Origin: Microcebus murinus
Lineage: Eukaryota > Chordata > Mammalia > Primates > Cheirogaleidae
Direction of reading: 5' to 3'
DNA: 64,000 nucleotides
Assembly: GCF_040939455.1 (NCBI RefSeq)
Contig: NC_134116.1
Coordinates: 68,014,400-68,078,399 of the forward strand
Positions 44,863 to 56,500 of the stretch are shown piece after piece; the stretch's first letter is position 1, and each line of letters begins with the position of its first letter. The translations under genes were made by a program, and so were the position numbers. The notes beneath the pieces are model-generated. The model was not told the origin of the DNA and did no database searches. It worked only from the letters and a program-made list of their open reading frames with translations.

Positions 44863-46499
44863 TTTTCAAATGAAAGAATAAATCAATGATTCAGGCTAAA
44901 TCAGTAAGCTAAAATAGTTTCATTTGGCAGTTCTATGGTGAGAGACATAGAATTGCCTGGCTTTACCCATGTTTTACTCATTGGGCTAACTGAAAGATGA
45001 AGTTAATTGTATAATCAAGTTTATAATAAGTAATGGAATAAATAAAATGTTATTGTATACAGGCTAAATATGAGGTATTCAGAATTTTGATCATAAAACT
45101 TTGTACCTTAAGTTTCAACAAATTATAATTCTTATGGACTCCTCAGTTGTAGTCACAGTTAAAGCATAGAAAAGTTAGCAAAGTGTACAAAAACCTTGAA
45201 TAACTTCCACTATGTTTATTCCCTTCCCTTTTAATTACAGGAATTTTGCAGATGTCAAGCCAGATGGGTCTTACACTTTAAAACAAAATGGTATCTTAGA
45301 AAAGTATGTAATTAGTTTGTAAGCAGTGTTTTCTCTCAATTACCCTTTTCAGTTACAAAGCAAAAGCTAGGGGTACATTTTTAATTTTTCTATGTCATTT
45401 ATACTCAGTTTTGGAAGGAAGCTTCATTCTCTTACCTATAGAAAAACTGTCTCATTTTCCCTATTATATTTTGAGGAACAGATCAGTTTGTTGAGAATAT
45501 GGCAGTATGCAAAAACATTTGTCTTGGATCAGTTTATATTGCCTATTATTTTAATAATAAAAATAGGTCTTAAACTACTTTAAACACACTAAAAATTTTA
45601 CATGTATAATCTAGTCTGTAATAATATCTGTAATAATACCAAAAGTTATATTTCTAATAAGAATATTTTGAGGCACATGGACATTATAGTAATAAGTAAT
45701 TTTTGTTGTTCATTATAAATTTTTAAAGAAACTTTTACAATAGAATTAGTAAATAAATCCCAAACAACTTATTATTTTGTAACTAAGATCTCTGAATTCT
45801 AAGGAATCTTCTGACACCATGGTTAGCTTTGTAAATTTTTTAATATTTTCAAAGTAAGTCTATTTTTCACCCCAATTATTTATTTTAATTTATCTACTTT
45901 TTTCTGTTTAAAATTGAAAGTGAACGATGAAGATTCAGTTTTATGGATGGCCAATACAATGCTTTGACTATTCTTTTATTATGGAGACTGGAGAGAAGTT
46001 TACATTTAGAAATATAATTAAATAAAGAATGATAAAGTTGATTCACACCAATTTTGTATCAGCCTATATAACACTTTAAAGATTTGTTATAGTGTTTTTG
46101 CTTTCCATCTTAATGTAGATGATTTTCTATTGTGATCTGTGCTTTTAAATTTGAATCAAGAGAAATCTTTGCTAACATAATATTATAAAAATTGTCTCAT
46201 ATATATCTATATCTATATTTTTTTCCTAAATGTGTTGACAATTTGCTTTTAGACCTAATATCTTTATATATTTGAAATGAACTTTTGCTAATAATGTGAA
46301 CTAAGATACCTATGGGAACTAAGATACCAATGATAACTCCCATGCTTTGCTAACGAGCAGCTATCCGCCCCCCACTGATTTATATAGATATTACATGCAA
46401 TATTCTGATATATTTTATAGGAGGCTCTCTTCCAAACTCCCCATTTGTGTGGTTCTGTTCCTTGTTCCATTAATACTCTGGTGTTAATATTTATTGCTA
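44863..46499. other. Unassigned AT-rich non-coding DNA
   Basis: About 1.6 kb. Nothing recognised. A short direct repeat GAACTAAGATACC occurs at about 46299 and 46317. Confidence 0.45.
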
Positions 46500-46760
46500 G
46501 ATTTCTAACAAGTTCTGTTATTATTGGAAATGTTATCTTTTAACAATTCTATTTTTTCATTGATTGTTGTTGGTGTAAAGTAGTACTATTGATTTTTGTG
46601 TAAAGGTTTTATTGTCTAGCAACCTCACCTCTGGCAAAACTGTATCCTAAAATTTGTTATAAATTCTAAGGATTTTTCTTTCAAGCCTCTCAGATTTTCT
46701 TTATAGAGGGTCGTACTACTTTGAAATAAGGACAGTTCATTCTTCTCTCAAATTTGTAAA
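46500..46760 (-). mobile_element. Old L1 ORF2 fragment, antisense
   Basis: TTTTCATTGATTGTTGTTGGTG...TTGATTTTTGTG, CAACCTCACCTCTGGCAAAACTG, TTCTAAGGATTTTTC and TTTCTTTATAGAGGGTCGTACTACTTTGAAATAAGGACAG follow the antisense L1 ORF2 order. Very diverged. Confidence 0.5.
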
Positions 46761-46789
46761 CAATAATAGCATATAGAATAGAGGAGGGG

Positions 46790-47040
46790 ATGATGCTATA
46801 TTGGAGTGGAATATGTATATTTTGGTGGAATTAGCATTATTATTAAGTAGTTTGTGATAAATTAAGATGCATGTTGTAATCCTTACAGCAGCCACTGAGA
46901 AAATAACTTAAAATATATAGCTAAAAATCAGCAATAAAATAAGCAAATGAACACTATAAAATATACACTGAACATAGAACATGGTAGTCAAGGAAGAACA
47001 AAGGAACAAAAAGATTCAAGGGAATTAGTGCTGCCCTAAA
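46790..47040 (+). mobile_element. Old L1 fragment, sense
   Basis: ATGCATGTTGTAATCCTTACAGCAGCCACTGAGAAAATAACTTAAAATATATAGC, then AGTCAAGGAAGAACAAAGGAACAAAAAG resembles the sense strand of an old L1 around ORF1/ORF2. It is opposite in orientation to the preceding piece. Confidence 0.5.
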
Positions 47041-47134
47041 CACATTCAAATAAAAATCTATCACCATTCTGTACCAGTCAAACCAAAGCCATCTTCAGGT
47101 CTAATTTAGTTTAAGGAAAGCTTAGGTTAGGATT

Positions 47135-47300
47135 CTAACTCCATCACTTCCCAGCTGCATCACCTTAGGCAAACTACTTATCTTCCCAATGTTTCATTTG
47201 TTAAATAGGGATAATAATATCTACTTTATAGAACCAATGTGATGATGATGTGTAATTAAAATTTAACAAAATTGTAAGGTGCTAACATTCTACCTAACAT
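47135..47300 (+). repeat. MIR SINE, sense
   Basis: TCTAACTCCATCACTTCCCAGCTGCATCACCTTAGGCAAACTACTTATCTTCCCAATGTTTCATTTG, then AAATAGGGATAATAATATCTACTTTATAGAACC is the MIR core and 3' part. Confidence 0.85.
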
Positions 47301-48534
47301 TTTAGAGATTCTTATTAAACAGAAGCTACAATGTTAATTGGGATAATAAATGCTGCTATTGGTGGTTATTTTGTTGTTATTGTCTCATTGTTGTTATTTT
47401 TTATTCAAATTCTTGATTTATTATTCCTAAAGGTATCTTTCCCAACATAAAGGAAGGAGGAAGATTTATCCTGTTCTTTTTGATTTTATGTTGATATGAA
47501 TAAGACTCACAGTTCTGCACACTCTGAATATTTCTCACTGTTTCATGGCAGTTTTTAGTATGGAATATTTATATTTGTATAATGTGGGGATTGCTTTGGG
47601 TAGGCGTTCTATACTTATAATAATGTTTTGCAATATAACTCTGATCCCCACTGTGTGTGGTTCTCGGAGACATTGAAAAATCTCTTCCTTCATGAAGATT
47701 TGAAAAGGGTATCAACTATTCTACAAGAGGTGTTAGTGCCTAAAGACTCTCATGATAATTTGTATATTCATAAACAGCCAAAGTAATGTATATGATTTTA
47801 TAAAATATATTCTTCCAGAAAGCATACACTTACTTGTGTTAAAAATGTGATTAAGTGCTTAATAAGCACCTGTTTGATTTAGCATATACATCCACAGACT
47901 TGTGTTTATAGAACAGATTTATTCATTTAGTCGAATAGCCAACTGGGGAGAAAATCGCATCTAAACATCATTTAACAAATATCCTTGTTGTCTAAATTTC
48001 CCTAAGAAGGGCCTTAATGAGAGTTTGTTTATTACAAAACCTTCCAGCTGAATTGCCCAGACCATAAGAGGGAAATGGTATGAGTCAAGAAAGGGATCAA
48101 GTAACAATGACCAAACTGAAAGCTCTTGATAATTTCCCACTCTGATATCCAGATGTCAGCGAGGTCTTCTGGTTCCTGGATGCCTCCAGCAGGGGTGTTT
48201 ATAAAATATTCTAACATCCGTGGTGGACAGCTTGTCACAGGTGGGCAGTCCTCAGAGGCAACCTAATTGCTCCATATGAAGACTGAAGTATTTTCTAAGC
48301 ACAGCAGGCCACCTTCTTGATATGACAATGATTAGCTTGTTAAAAGTATTGTTAATTAAATTGGTCTCTCTTTGATCCTTAGTTTGGTACAAAATTTCAT
48401 GCTTCAAAATAATTGTGACATTGTTTTTGTTGTGACTGTGTGCCATTACCCTTCACTGACCAGATAATTCAGCTGTAAGGCACTGCCATATTTGCTATCA
48501 TTAAGGTCCCCTTATTTTCATTCACATGATCCCA
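47301..48534. other. Unassigned non-coding DNA
   Basis: About 1.2 kb without a recognisable gene or repeat. Confidence 0.45.
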
Positions 48535-48700
48535 AATGTAGCTGATCTCCAGAATCATCTGTAGAATTTTTGAAAATAATCAAATCCTGGGCACTGCTCC
48601 AGGCACATAGAATAAATGTCCTGGAGAGCCTCTCAGGAAAAGGTATTTTTATTCTGATGATCAACAGAACCTGTGAAAATATGCTCCAAATGAAAAGCTC
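48535..48700 (+). mobile_element. MER5A-like non-autonomous hAT element
   Basis: CCAGAATCATCTGTAGAATTTTTGAAAATAATCAAATCCTGGGCACTGCTCCAGGC, then CCTGGAGAGCCTCTCAGGAAAAGGTATTTTTATTCTGATGATCAACAG. The near mirror-image halves around the CCTGGGC..CTCC block are those of MER5-type elements. Confidence 0.6.
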
Positions 48701-50079
48701 TCCATAGCCTTATAATTTTGACTATATCGTTTTGGAAAAAAATTCCACTGCCTAAGATTTCACTTCTTATCTGAGCCCTAACAATGGGCCCTTTTAAATA
48801 AATGCAGGTGAAATAAAGGTAGGTGGGGGGAGCAGGTAAAAGACCTTTAAAATATTAATAAATAAATTTAAGCCTCCCACTGGCATAGATATTTCAGAAG
48901 TGTTAACTCTGTAATGATTACTGGACCCCAATATCACCATTGTTAGAGACCAATCAATGTCCATTCTATACAAAGGGTCACGCCTAACACTTTCACTTGC
49001 CTGTTAGAGCAGGAATTTTTAAACCATTTGTTGTTGCTGCTGTTGTTTTGGGCTTGCTTGTTTGTTTGTTTTTGCCGATGCTACAAGTCTGCATGAGTGC
49101 CTCACAGCCACAGTCAGTATTGAGAAGAGTGTCACATAGATAGGGCACTGAGCTCCTGTCTACGACTTAAACCAGTGGACAACCTATTCTTATCAGATTT
49201 CATATTTAGAAATTATTTTCAATTGGTATTTGGAAGTGTTCTAGAGCAATTAGCTTCCAGAGTCTTTACCAAACTAGACTCTCCAGAACTGTACATTCTT
49301 ACCTGACCTATAACTATTGGAAAGTTCTCAAAGTCAGTCTTTAGATCATTCCATTTTTCTAGATACACTTTTTCCCTGGATGACCTCAACCATTTTCTGG
49401 CATAAATCATGTTTTCTCTATACCCTCATATGCTGATGACTTTTAAAGTTATATGAGGAAATGCAGACCACTTTACAGAGCATCAGATCATCCAACTGCC
49501 TATTCAATATCTTCTCTTAGGTGGTTAATAACTGCCTCACAAAATCTTCAACTTTTTCCATCTCACCCAGCACACATCCAAAGAGAGCACTGCTTCTCCA
49601 TAAAGTAGCCAGAGTGATATTTTAAAATGGAAATCATATTGTGTTATTGACCTACTCAGAACTTTCTAATACCGTAACACTTAGAATGAGTTTAAACTCT
49701 ACTGGTAATCTATAGGCATATAGTGTATGCACATTGTCTTTCCTGCAGGGGTGTTATACTGACCAATAAGCTATTGTTTCTTGGCTTCAAACTCACTCTT
49801 CTATATTCTGCTTTATAAAGCTGGGGATGGGACTCTGCAAGTTACATTACTCTTACTGACTGGGCTGGCAGTGCAGTGGAATAGTTACAATAGAAAGCAG
49901 CAATTTAAAACTATGGCTATTCTCCAAGATGCAGTTTGTGATTCTCCCAAAGCAGTAGTTTTTAAACTGCTTTCTGAAGATGTCTTTGTGTCTATGTAAG
50001 CACCTTTGTAACTGCAGCAATGGTAAAGAGAGTTTCCAATAGATGAGGCTTCATAACTCTACGGAGAATGTTTGTTCTT
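48701..50079. other. Unassigned; part L2-like
   Basis: 49430-49730 (CTGCCTCACAAAATCTTCAAC, AGCCAGAGTGATATTTTAAAATGGAAATCATATTG, CCTACTCAGAACTTTCTAATACC) resembles the upstream part of L2. 49780-49980 has a GGGGATGGGACTCTGCAAG phrase of an unnamed old repeat. (TTGT)n-like tract at 49028-49075. Confidence 0.4.
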
Positions 50080-50560
50080 ACCTTAAAAGTGACCAATTTA
50101 TGTATCCAGAATACATATGTGGCCAGAATACATGGTTCTGGAAATCAAGAAAGGGAAATGGGGGGATTTCTCCTCATTATTCTACCTAATAATACATTCA
50201 AAGAATTTTTGGTTCGTTTCCACCACTTTGAGCTTTGCTGTTTGGAGGTCCTACTTGCGAAGGGAGGACTATTTCCACCAACGGATCTAATAGTGGTTCC
50301 ACGGAATTGGAAGTTGAGACTGCAACCTAGCCATTTTGTTCTCCTCATGACATTGAACCAATATGTAAAGAAGAGAGTTAACATACTGGTTGAGGTGATT
50401 GACCCTAATTACCAAGGAGAAATTGGGCTGCTATTAAATAATGTGGAATAGGACAGAGGGTTTAAGTATTCTCTGGGGTGGGTTTCTTTTTCTACTTGTA
50501 TGCCCTGTAATATAACCATAAAAGGCAAAGTCATTGTGGAGTCAGACCATTCAAAAATAA
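50080..50560 (+). pseudogene. Retroviral dUTPase fragment (ERV-L-type)
   Basis: An open frame of 127 codons (50068-50451) ends in a segment that looks like a trimeric dUTPase. F-V-L-L-M-T-L-N-Q and V-I-D-P-N-Y-Q-G-E-I-G-L-L-L include the I-D-x-x-Y-x-G-E nucleotide-binding motif of that fold. The 3' continuation after a frameshift near 50450 (about 50460-50530, with CTTGTATGCCCTGTAATATAACC) is the expected next part. dUTPase hydrolyses dUTP to dUMP; ERV-L-type elements carry such a domain at the end of pol. No other pol or LTR sequence is recognisable beside it, so it is an isolated, frameshifted relic. A non-viral dUTPase pseudogene is less likely given the wording of the motif. Confidence 0.65.
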
Positions 50561-51860
50561 AAGTTTGAGTCACCCTGCAAGATAAAGAACTTTAGGAAAA
50601 GATGAGGTTGTCATGGAGGTTAAAAAAGCAAATAAAAATCAAACATGGACTGAGTAGTGCAGATGGAAGCAGAAAGTATTTGTAAGTGATGAAGCTGTTA
50701 ATCTCAGTTACAGGGTCATGATGTGTTACAGGAATGAAGGTATTAACGCTCTGAATTTCTTCTTCTGTTATTATACATGTATTTTTGTTTTGATTAACTA
50801 ACACGATTGTTTCTTTCTGCCGCCTCCTGCCATTCATTTTCTTAAATAAGGATTGTGGTGGTGGTTATCTTTCTAATTGTATATTTAGTTTCAGAACTTT
50901 CAGGTGGGACTATTACTGAATTTGGGGTATAACTCATACCTCCCAGAGATGGACCCTGTTACTGACATCCAACAAGGAGTGCAGTGACTGGAGACTGTGT
51001 CTCCCCCTTAGGAGGAAGGGGCGAGGATGTGTCTAAAGGATAACTGTTAGGAGAAATTATTGGTTGAAAGTATGAAGTTGCTACAAACATCTTTGAATGA
51101 ATTTAGATGGGATACTGAGTAGCTAAAGGGGTGGACTCTTCTGGTTATCAAGCTATGGTCTCAGCTCTCCCCCCACTTTCCCCAGGTTAAATGCTTTAGA
51201 AGTAGACACTGAGACTGAGTGTGGAAAGCAGGGCATATTGGAAACACTCGTGGAGTGAAAGGCAGGAAGCAGGGTTGGGAAGAGGGAGAAGTTGAGCTGT
51301 AATGATCACAACATAGAAATGACAAAACCATGCCTAGGGCCATGTGAAGCTCTGGGTTGCATATGGCCTCTCAGACTTGTCCCACAGTTGGCCAAATGGC
51401 CTGACCTTCACAACCTGGTAGAGAAGAGTCATTAGATCTGCAGTGCCAAGGCATGGCCAAGCTCTTGAAGGAGGCACTTTCTGCCACCAAGGTGAGCGCT
51501 ACGGAGACTGCTTATGACACGTGCAGCCAGTCTGACCAGTGAAGCCACATTACCCATTCAGCACCCTGAGTCTTGGTTTGTGGAGCTACAGATGGAAAAC
51601 CATATTTTTTTCTTTGTCAAATGGCTTCATCTTAGAGTCTAATGAATAAAGACATTAGAGAGAGACTAGAAGAAATTGCTCCTCTCTATTTTGCTTGCAT
51701 CACTCAGCTAAACCTTGCCCCAGCAAATCAAGCTGTGCATTGGCTTAGCCAATTGCTGGTTTTATGAAATGAAGCAAATAAATCAAAATTTTTTGAGTCT
51801 AATTGCTAATAATTACTAAATTATAAAAAGGAAATAAAGTTTCAGTAAAGGCATAAAACT
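50561..51860. other. Unassigned; may include ERV remnants
   Basis: Downstream of the dUTPase piece, about 50890-51060 (GAGATGGACCCTGTTACTGACATCC, GTCTCCCCCTTAGGAGGAAGGGG) could be retroviral 3' sequence. I cannot support more than that. No gene. Confidence 0.3.
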
Positions 51861-51873
51861 CTTTGAAGACTTT

Positions 51874-52582
51874 CCCCCCTTTTATTCTTTTCTTTTCTAT
51901 TTTTTTTTAAATTTTTTTTTATTTTGGCATATTATGGGGGTACAGATTTTAAGGTTTCAATAAATGCCCATTTACCCCCCTCCCCCCAAAAGTCTGAGTC
52001 TCCATCATGACCATCCCCCAGATGGTGCACATCTCACTCATTGTGTATGTATATACCTGCCCCCCTCCCCCCTCCCACCTCCCCAATACCCTATTACTGT
52101 AGCACCTATGTGTCCACTTAGGTGCTACTCAGTTAATACCAGTTTGCTGGAGAATATATCTGGTGCCTGTTTTTCCATTCTTGGGATACTTCACTTAGTA
52201 GTATGGGTTCCAGCTCTAACCAGGAAAATATAAGATGTGCTATATCACCATTGTTTCTTAGAGCTGAATAGTACTCTATGGTATACATATACCACATTTG
52301 ATTAATCCATTCTTGGATTGATGGGCACTTGGGCTGTTTCCACAGCCTTGCAATTATGAATTGTGCTGCTATAAACATTCGAGTGCAGGTGTCTTTTTTG
52401 TAGAGTGTCACTGGATCATTTGGGTAGATGCCCAGCAATGGGATTGCTGGATCAAATGGTAGATTCACTTGTATCGCTTTAAGGTATCTCCATATTGCTT
52501 TCCACAGAGGTTGAACTAGTTTGCAGTCCCACCAGCAGTGTAGGAGTGTTCCTCTCTCTTTTTTTTTGTTTTCTTTTTTTTT
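51874..52582 (-). mobile_element. L1, lemur lineage, antisense, with perfect 13-bp target-site duplication
   Basis: Antisense L1 3' end: poly(T)-rich tail, TTTGGCATATTATGGGGGTACAG, CCATCATGACCATCCCCCAGATGG, GTGTCCACTTAGGTGC, AGTATGGGTTCCAGCTCTAACC, then the ORF2 C-terminus to about 52559 (GTAGGAGTGTTCCTCTCTCT). Flanked by CTTTGAAGACTTT at 51861-51873 and 52583-52595. A run of about 23 T/G/C-poor bases (TTTTTTTTGTTTTCTTTTTTTT) lies between the L1 5' truncation point and the right repeat. The minus-strand frame 52133-52468 (111 codons) is ORF2p C-terminal (W-Y-M-Y-T-I-E-Y-Y-S-A-L-R-N-N). Confidence 0.95.
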
Positions 52583-52599
52583 CTTTGAAGACTTTTAAT

Positions 52600-53411
52600 A
52601 CCAATTCCATATGAAAGAATTATATATACATCCAAGTTAGTGAACACCACAAATCAAGATAAATCCTTGGGCAAATTAAATCATTTATTCATTTTTGTTT
52701 AAAAGACAACTATATGACCTCTCCTCAGTCTTTATCTCAGTCATGAATGTAATAAAAGCATAACATTAAGTTTATATGAGATTTGTGCTAATTTTCTCAT
52801 AGAGAGCCTAATTAATTTTAATTTCAAATTTTCCCAATACTAATTTAGAGGCCATATTAGTTACTATTTCTTCACATGAACTATGACTAATGTCACTTAG
52901 TAAATACTTATAATGTTTCAAAATAAATTTAAAATCTTAGAAATTATTTTATGCTGGCATTAAAGAACAACAATTTGTTTTAAATTAGTTTATAAAATAT
53001 GGAAATGATACTAATAACAAAGGAAGGATAGGTGCTTACCTCCAAAGATAATTAATAATTACATTGAACTAACTTTGTAATTTAATCATATGTTTAAATA
53101 TTAGTTAATTTGTTAATTACTTCCCTGTGGCAAGAAATTATCAAAATCTATGAGCAGCTATGCAGGATATTTCTATCTATTTTATTATGTACTACTTCTG
53201 TGGTGCTTTATTCAGAGAACTTGTTGCTCTATCTATAATCCTCAAGTTAGTAGGTCATAATTATGCAAATCAGCATAAATTCTTTGAATAATATGGTGCT
53301 CCAGCTGATCTCACTAATTTTGTTGAAAGAATCATATGGCAAACCAGAGATATTCCAATTTTAGAAAGCAAAGAAATAAAATGCTCAGAATAATTTTCCA
53401 CTTGAGCACCG
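52600..53411. other. Unassigned AT-rich non-coding DNA
   Basis: About 800 bp, strongly AT-rich, nothing recognised. Confidence 0.5.
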
Positions 53412-53960
53412 TGGCGGACAGACTTTAAGATGGCCCACATGATTTCTATCTGCTGGTGTCCAAACTTTTATGTAATCCACTCTCCTTGTGTGTGTGTGCG
53501 GGGACCTGTGGCTTGTTTATAATCAATAAATTGTCACAAAGATGTGTGATTATGTGGACTTGAGTACATGAATATAGTCCTCATCTTGCCAGAGTCTCTT
53601 TCTGTCTCTCTGTCTCCCTCTCTCTCTCTCTCAATCCCTTGCTGGTTTTGAAGAAGCAAGCTCACATATTCATCCTGTAGATAGCCACAAAGAAATAAAT
53701 TATTCTAACAACCTGAGGGCTCTGGGGAGCAGATCTTTCCTCAGTCAAGGCTGTTATGAAATCCTAGCCTGGGTGACATCTTAATTCTGGACTCAAGCTG
53801 ACACCTTGTTTCTTAAACATCAAGCAGAGAACCAAGATAAACTGTGCCTGAACTTCTGGCCCACAGAAATTGTGACATAATATGTATGTGTTGTTTTAAG
53901 TCACAAAGCTTGTGGTAATTTGTTATGCAGCATAGAAAATAATATAAGCGTTAAGTAAGT
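53412..53960 (+). repeat. MLT1-type LTR (ERVL-MaLR), sense
   Basis: GCGGACAGACTTTAAGATGGCCCACATGATTTCTATCTGCTGGTG at the start, GTGACTTGC-like GTGGCTTGTTTATAATC, an expanded (TC)n at 53595-53633, TTTTGAAGAAGCAAGC, then ACACCTTG, CCCACAGAAATTGTGACATAATATGTATG, TTGTTTTAAGTCACAAAGCTTGTGGTAATTTGTTATGCAGCATAGAAAATAATA. This is MLT1-like LTR order with the polyadenylation region intact. Confidence 0.75.
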
Positions 53961-54429
53961 AACCTTAACAGATTACTTCTTGCAGCTTCCTGAGGGCTTA
54001 ATCAATCCCCAAGGGCATTTACAGATGACTCTGGTAACTGAGATTTAACTCAGTACTTTTTGCAATGAGCTAAACAGAGAAATCACAACTCATTTAACAA
54101 AGGACTTTAAATTTGAATTTTGCTAACTCTAATAATGTAGTCAAATTTTTTATAGTCTCTCTAGGATTATTCTGCAACAAATTTGAATGATAATATTTAA
54201 CCTTTTAAAAACAGAAATAGCTTGGATGACAGCCAAATATCATATTGAATATTTTTATAATATCCTTTTATTTTGCATAGGTTCAAATAGAAATCAATCT
54301 TCTTTTCGTCCGTGATCGGAATGGTAAAATGACTATGTAATCAAGACCGTATTAAATTTATTTATTTATTTATTGCCCTTTATTTTTATTTTTCCTTTTA
54401 TTAGGAGCACTATTCTGGAATGCATTATT
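53961..54429. other. Unassigned non-coding DNA
   Basis: AT-rich; includes a (TTTA)n stretch at about 54355-54375. Nothing else recognised. Confidence 0.5.
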
Positions 54430-54807
54430 GCATTTTTAAGAATAGTTTTATTGAGAAGTAATTCACATACAATACAATTCACCCATTTAAAATGTAAATG
54501 ATTTTTATAATATTCACAGAGTTGTGCACCTACACAAAAATCAATTTTAGGACATACTCACTACTATCAAAAAAAACCTCATACCCATTTTCCCTAAAAT
54601 CCCAGCCCTAGGAAACTACTAATCTCTTTTCTGTCTCTATAGATTCTATTCTAGAATTGTCATATATATAGTATTGTGCAAAATATGGTCTTTTGTTGCT
54701 GGATTCTTCAGCATAATATTTTCAAGGTTCACTCATATTGTAGCATGTATCATTACTTCATTCTTCATTATGGTTGAATAATATTCCATTGTATGGATAT
54801 ATCACAT
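54430..54807 (-). mobile_element. Old L1 (L1M type) 3'UTR, antisense
   Basis: TTTTATTGAGAAGTAATTCACATACAATACAATTCACCC, CAGAGTTGTGCACC, CTGTCTCTATAGATTCTATTCTAG, TTCTTCAGCATAATATTTTCAAGG, ATGGTTGAATAATATTCCATTGTATGGATATATC. Antisense L1M 3'UTR wording. Confidence 0.8.
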
Positions 54808-54896
54808 ACTGCCAGAAGTGATTTACAGATTCAATGCATTCCCATCAAAATAACAAGGTCATTTTTCATAGAATTAGAAAAAAATCCTAAATTTTA
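54808..54896 (+). mobile_element. L1 ORF2 snippet, sense, joined to an inverted copy
   Basis: GCCAGAAGTGATTTACAGATTCAATGCATTCCCATCAAAATAACAAGGTCATTTTTC is sense-strand L1 ORF2. Antisense ORF2 begins right after it at 54897. Confidence 0.8.
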
Positions 54897-55479
54897 TATG
54901 TTTTTAATTCTGTTTATGTGGAGAATCACATTTATTAATTTGTATATGCTGAACCATTTTTGCATTTCTAGGATGAAACCTGCTTGGTCGTGGTGAATTA
55001 TCTTTTTGCCGAGCTGTTGGATTCAGTTTGCTAGTATTTTGTTGAGGATTTTTGCATGTATATTCACAAGAGATATTGGTCTATAGTATTCATTTTGTTG
55101 TGTTCTTTCTTGGCTTCTATATCAGTGTAAGACTGGCTTTGTAGAATGAGTTAGGGGGGATTCTCCTTCTCGATGTTATGCAATAGTTTTAGTAGGATAG
55201 GCCCCAGTTCTTCTCTGTAGGTCTCATAGAATTCCCCTGTGAATCTACCTCTTTTGTTGTTGGTGGTGTTGTTGTCATTGCCGTTTTTTTGGAATGTTTG
55301 CCTTTTAAGTGGTGCATTTAGACCATTTATAGTCAATGTTAATATTCATAAGTAAGATACTGTTCCAGTCATCATGTTGATTGTTACCTGTTTGATTTGT
55401 ATTCTCCCTTGTGTTACTGTTTTATAGGAGCTGAGAGTCTTTCTTTCTGAGTGTTTTTACACTCATGCATATTGACTGT

Positions 55480-56500
55480 TGTTTTTGGTGCTTAGTGTAC
55501 TTTTGAACATTTTCTGTAGGGCAGGTCTAGTGGTGACAAATTTCCTTAAGAGTATGCCTTTTTGGGAAACATTTTATTTCTCCTTTGTTTATGAAACTTA
55601 GTTTTACATAATACAAAATTCTTGGCTGATAGTTATTCTTTTAAATAATGCTAAAGATGGGGCCCCAGTCCTTTCTGGCTTGTGAGGTTTCTGCTGAGAA
55701 GTCTGCTATTAGTCTGATGGGTTTTCCTTTCTAAGTTACCTGATGCTTTCATCTAGAAGCTTGTAGAAATTTCTCCTTCACTTTGACTTTGGCCAGACTG
55801 ATAACTATGTGCTTTGGAGATGTCCTATTTGCAAAAAAATCTTCCAGGAGTTCATTGACCTTCTTATAGCTCCATGCCTAATCGAGCAAGACCAGGAAGT
55901 TTTCCTCCATTATTCCCTCAAATAGATTCCCCAATGCTTTTTGATTTTTCTTTTCCTCCCTTAGGGATACCTATGATTCTTATGTTTGAGCATTTTACAT
56001 AATCCCATTTTTCTTGAAGACTTTGTTCATTTCTCTTGATTCCTTTTTCTTAATTTTTGACTTCCTGGGTTAATTCAAGCCTGTCTTCAAGATCTGAAGT
56101 CCTTTCTTCTGCTTGGTCTAGTCTGTGACTAAAACTTTCCTCTGTATTTTGAAATTCCCTAAATGACTCTTTCATTTCCAGGAGATCTTTTTTCTTTTTT
56201 ATTTTAAACTATCTATCTCTTCAGTGGATTCTGCATTCATGTATGTCCTAAATGTTTTTTCTTTCTTTGGTTTCTTTGTGTTGGTTTTCAACTTTCTCAT
56301 TGATCCCACTGAGGTCATATTGTGATCCATATTTTGAATTCAATATTTGACATTACACAGGTTTCCTTTTTGTTGGAGTCCATTGCTGGGAACCTAGTGT
56401 GATCCTCTGGGTGTGTTGGAGGAGTCCATTCTTCCATATTTCTGGTGTTCAGCATATTGCCAGTGTTCTTACGCTGGTTCATTCTCATGTGGAACATCTG
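55480..56500 (-). pseudogene. L1 ORF1 remnant
   Basis: Antisense L1 ORF1: GGGCAGGTCTAGTGGTGACAAATTTCC, TTATGAAACTTAGTTTTAC, GGGGCCCCAGTCCTTTCTGGCTTGTGAGGTTTCTGCTGAGAAGTCTGC, TCTGATGGGTTTTCC, GACTTTGGCCAGACTGATAACTATGTG, ACATAATCCCATTTTTCTTGAAGACTTTG. The order is C-terminal domain, RRM, then coiled coil. ORF1p is the L1 RNA-binding protein. Stops and indels break it; the largest open piece (56315-56497) is 60 codons. Confidence 0.75.
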
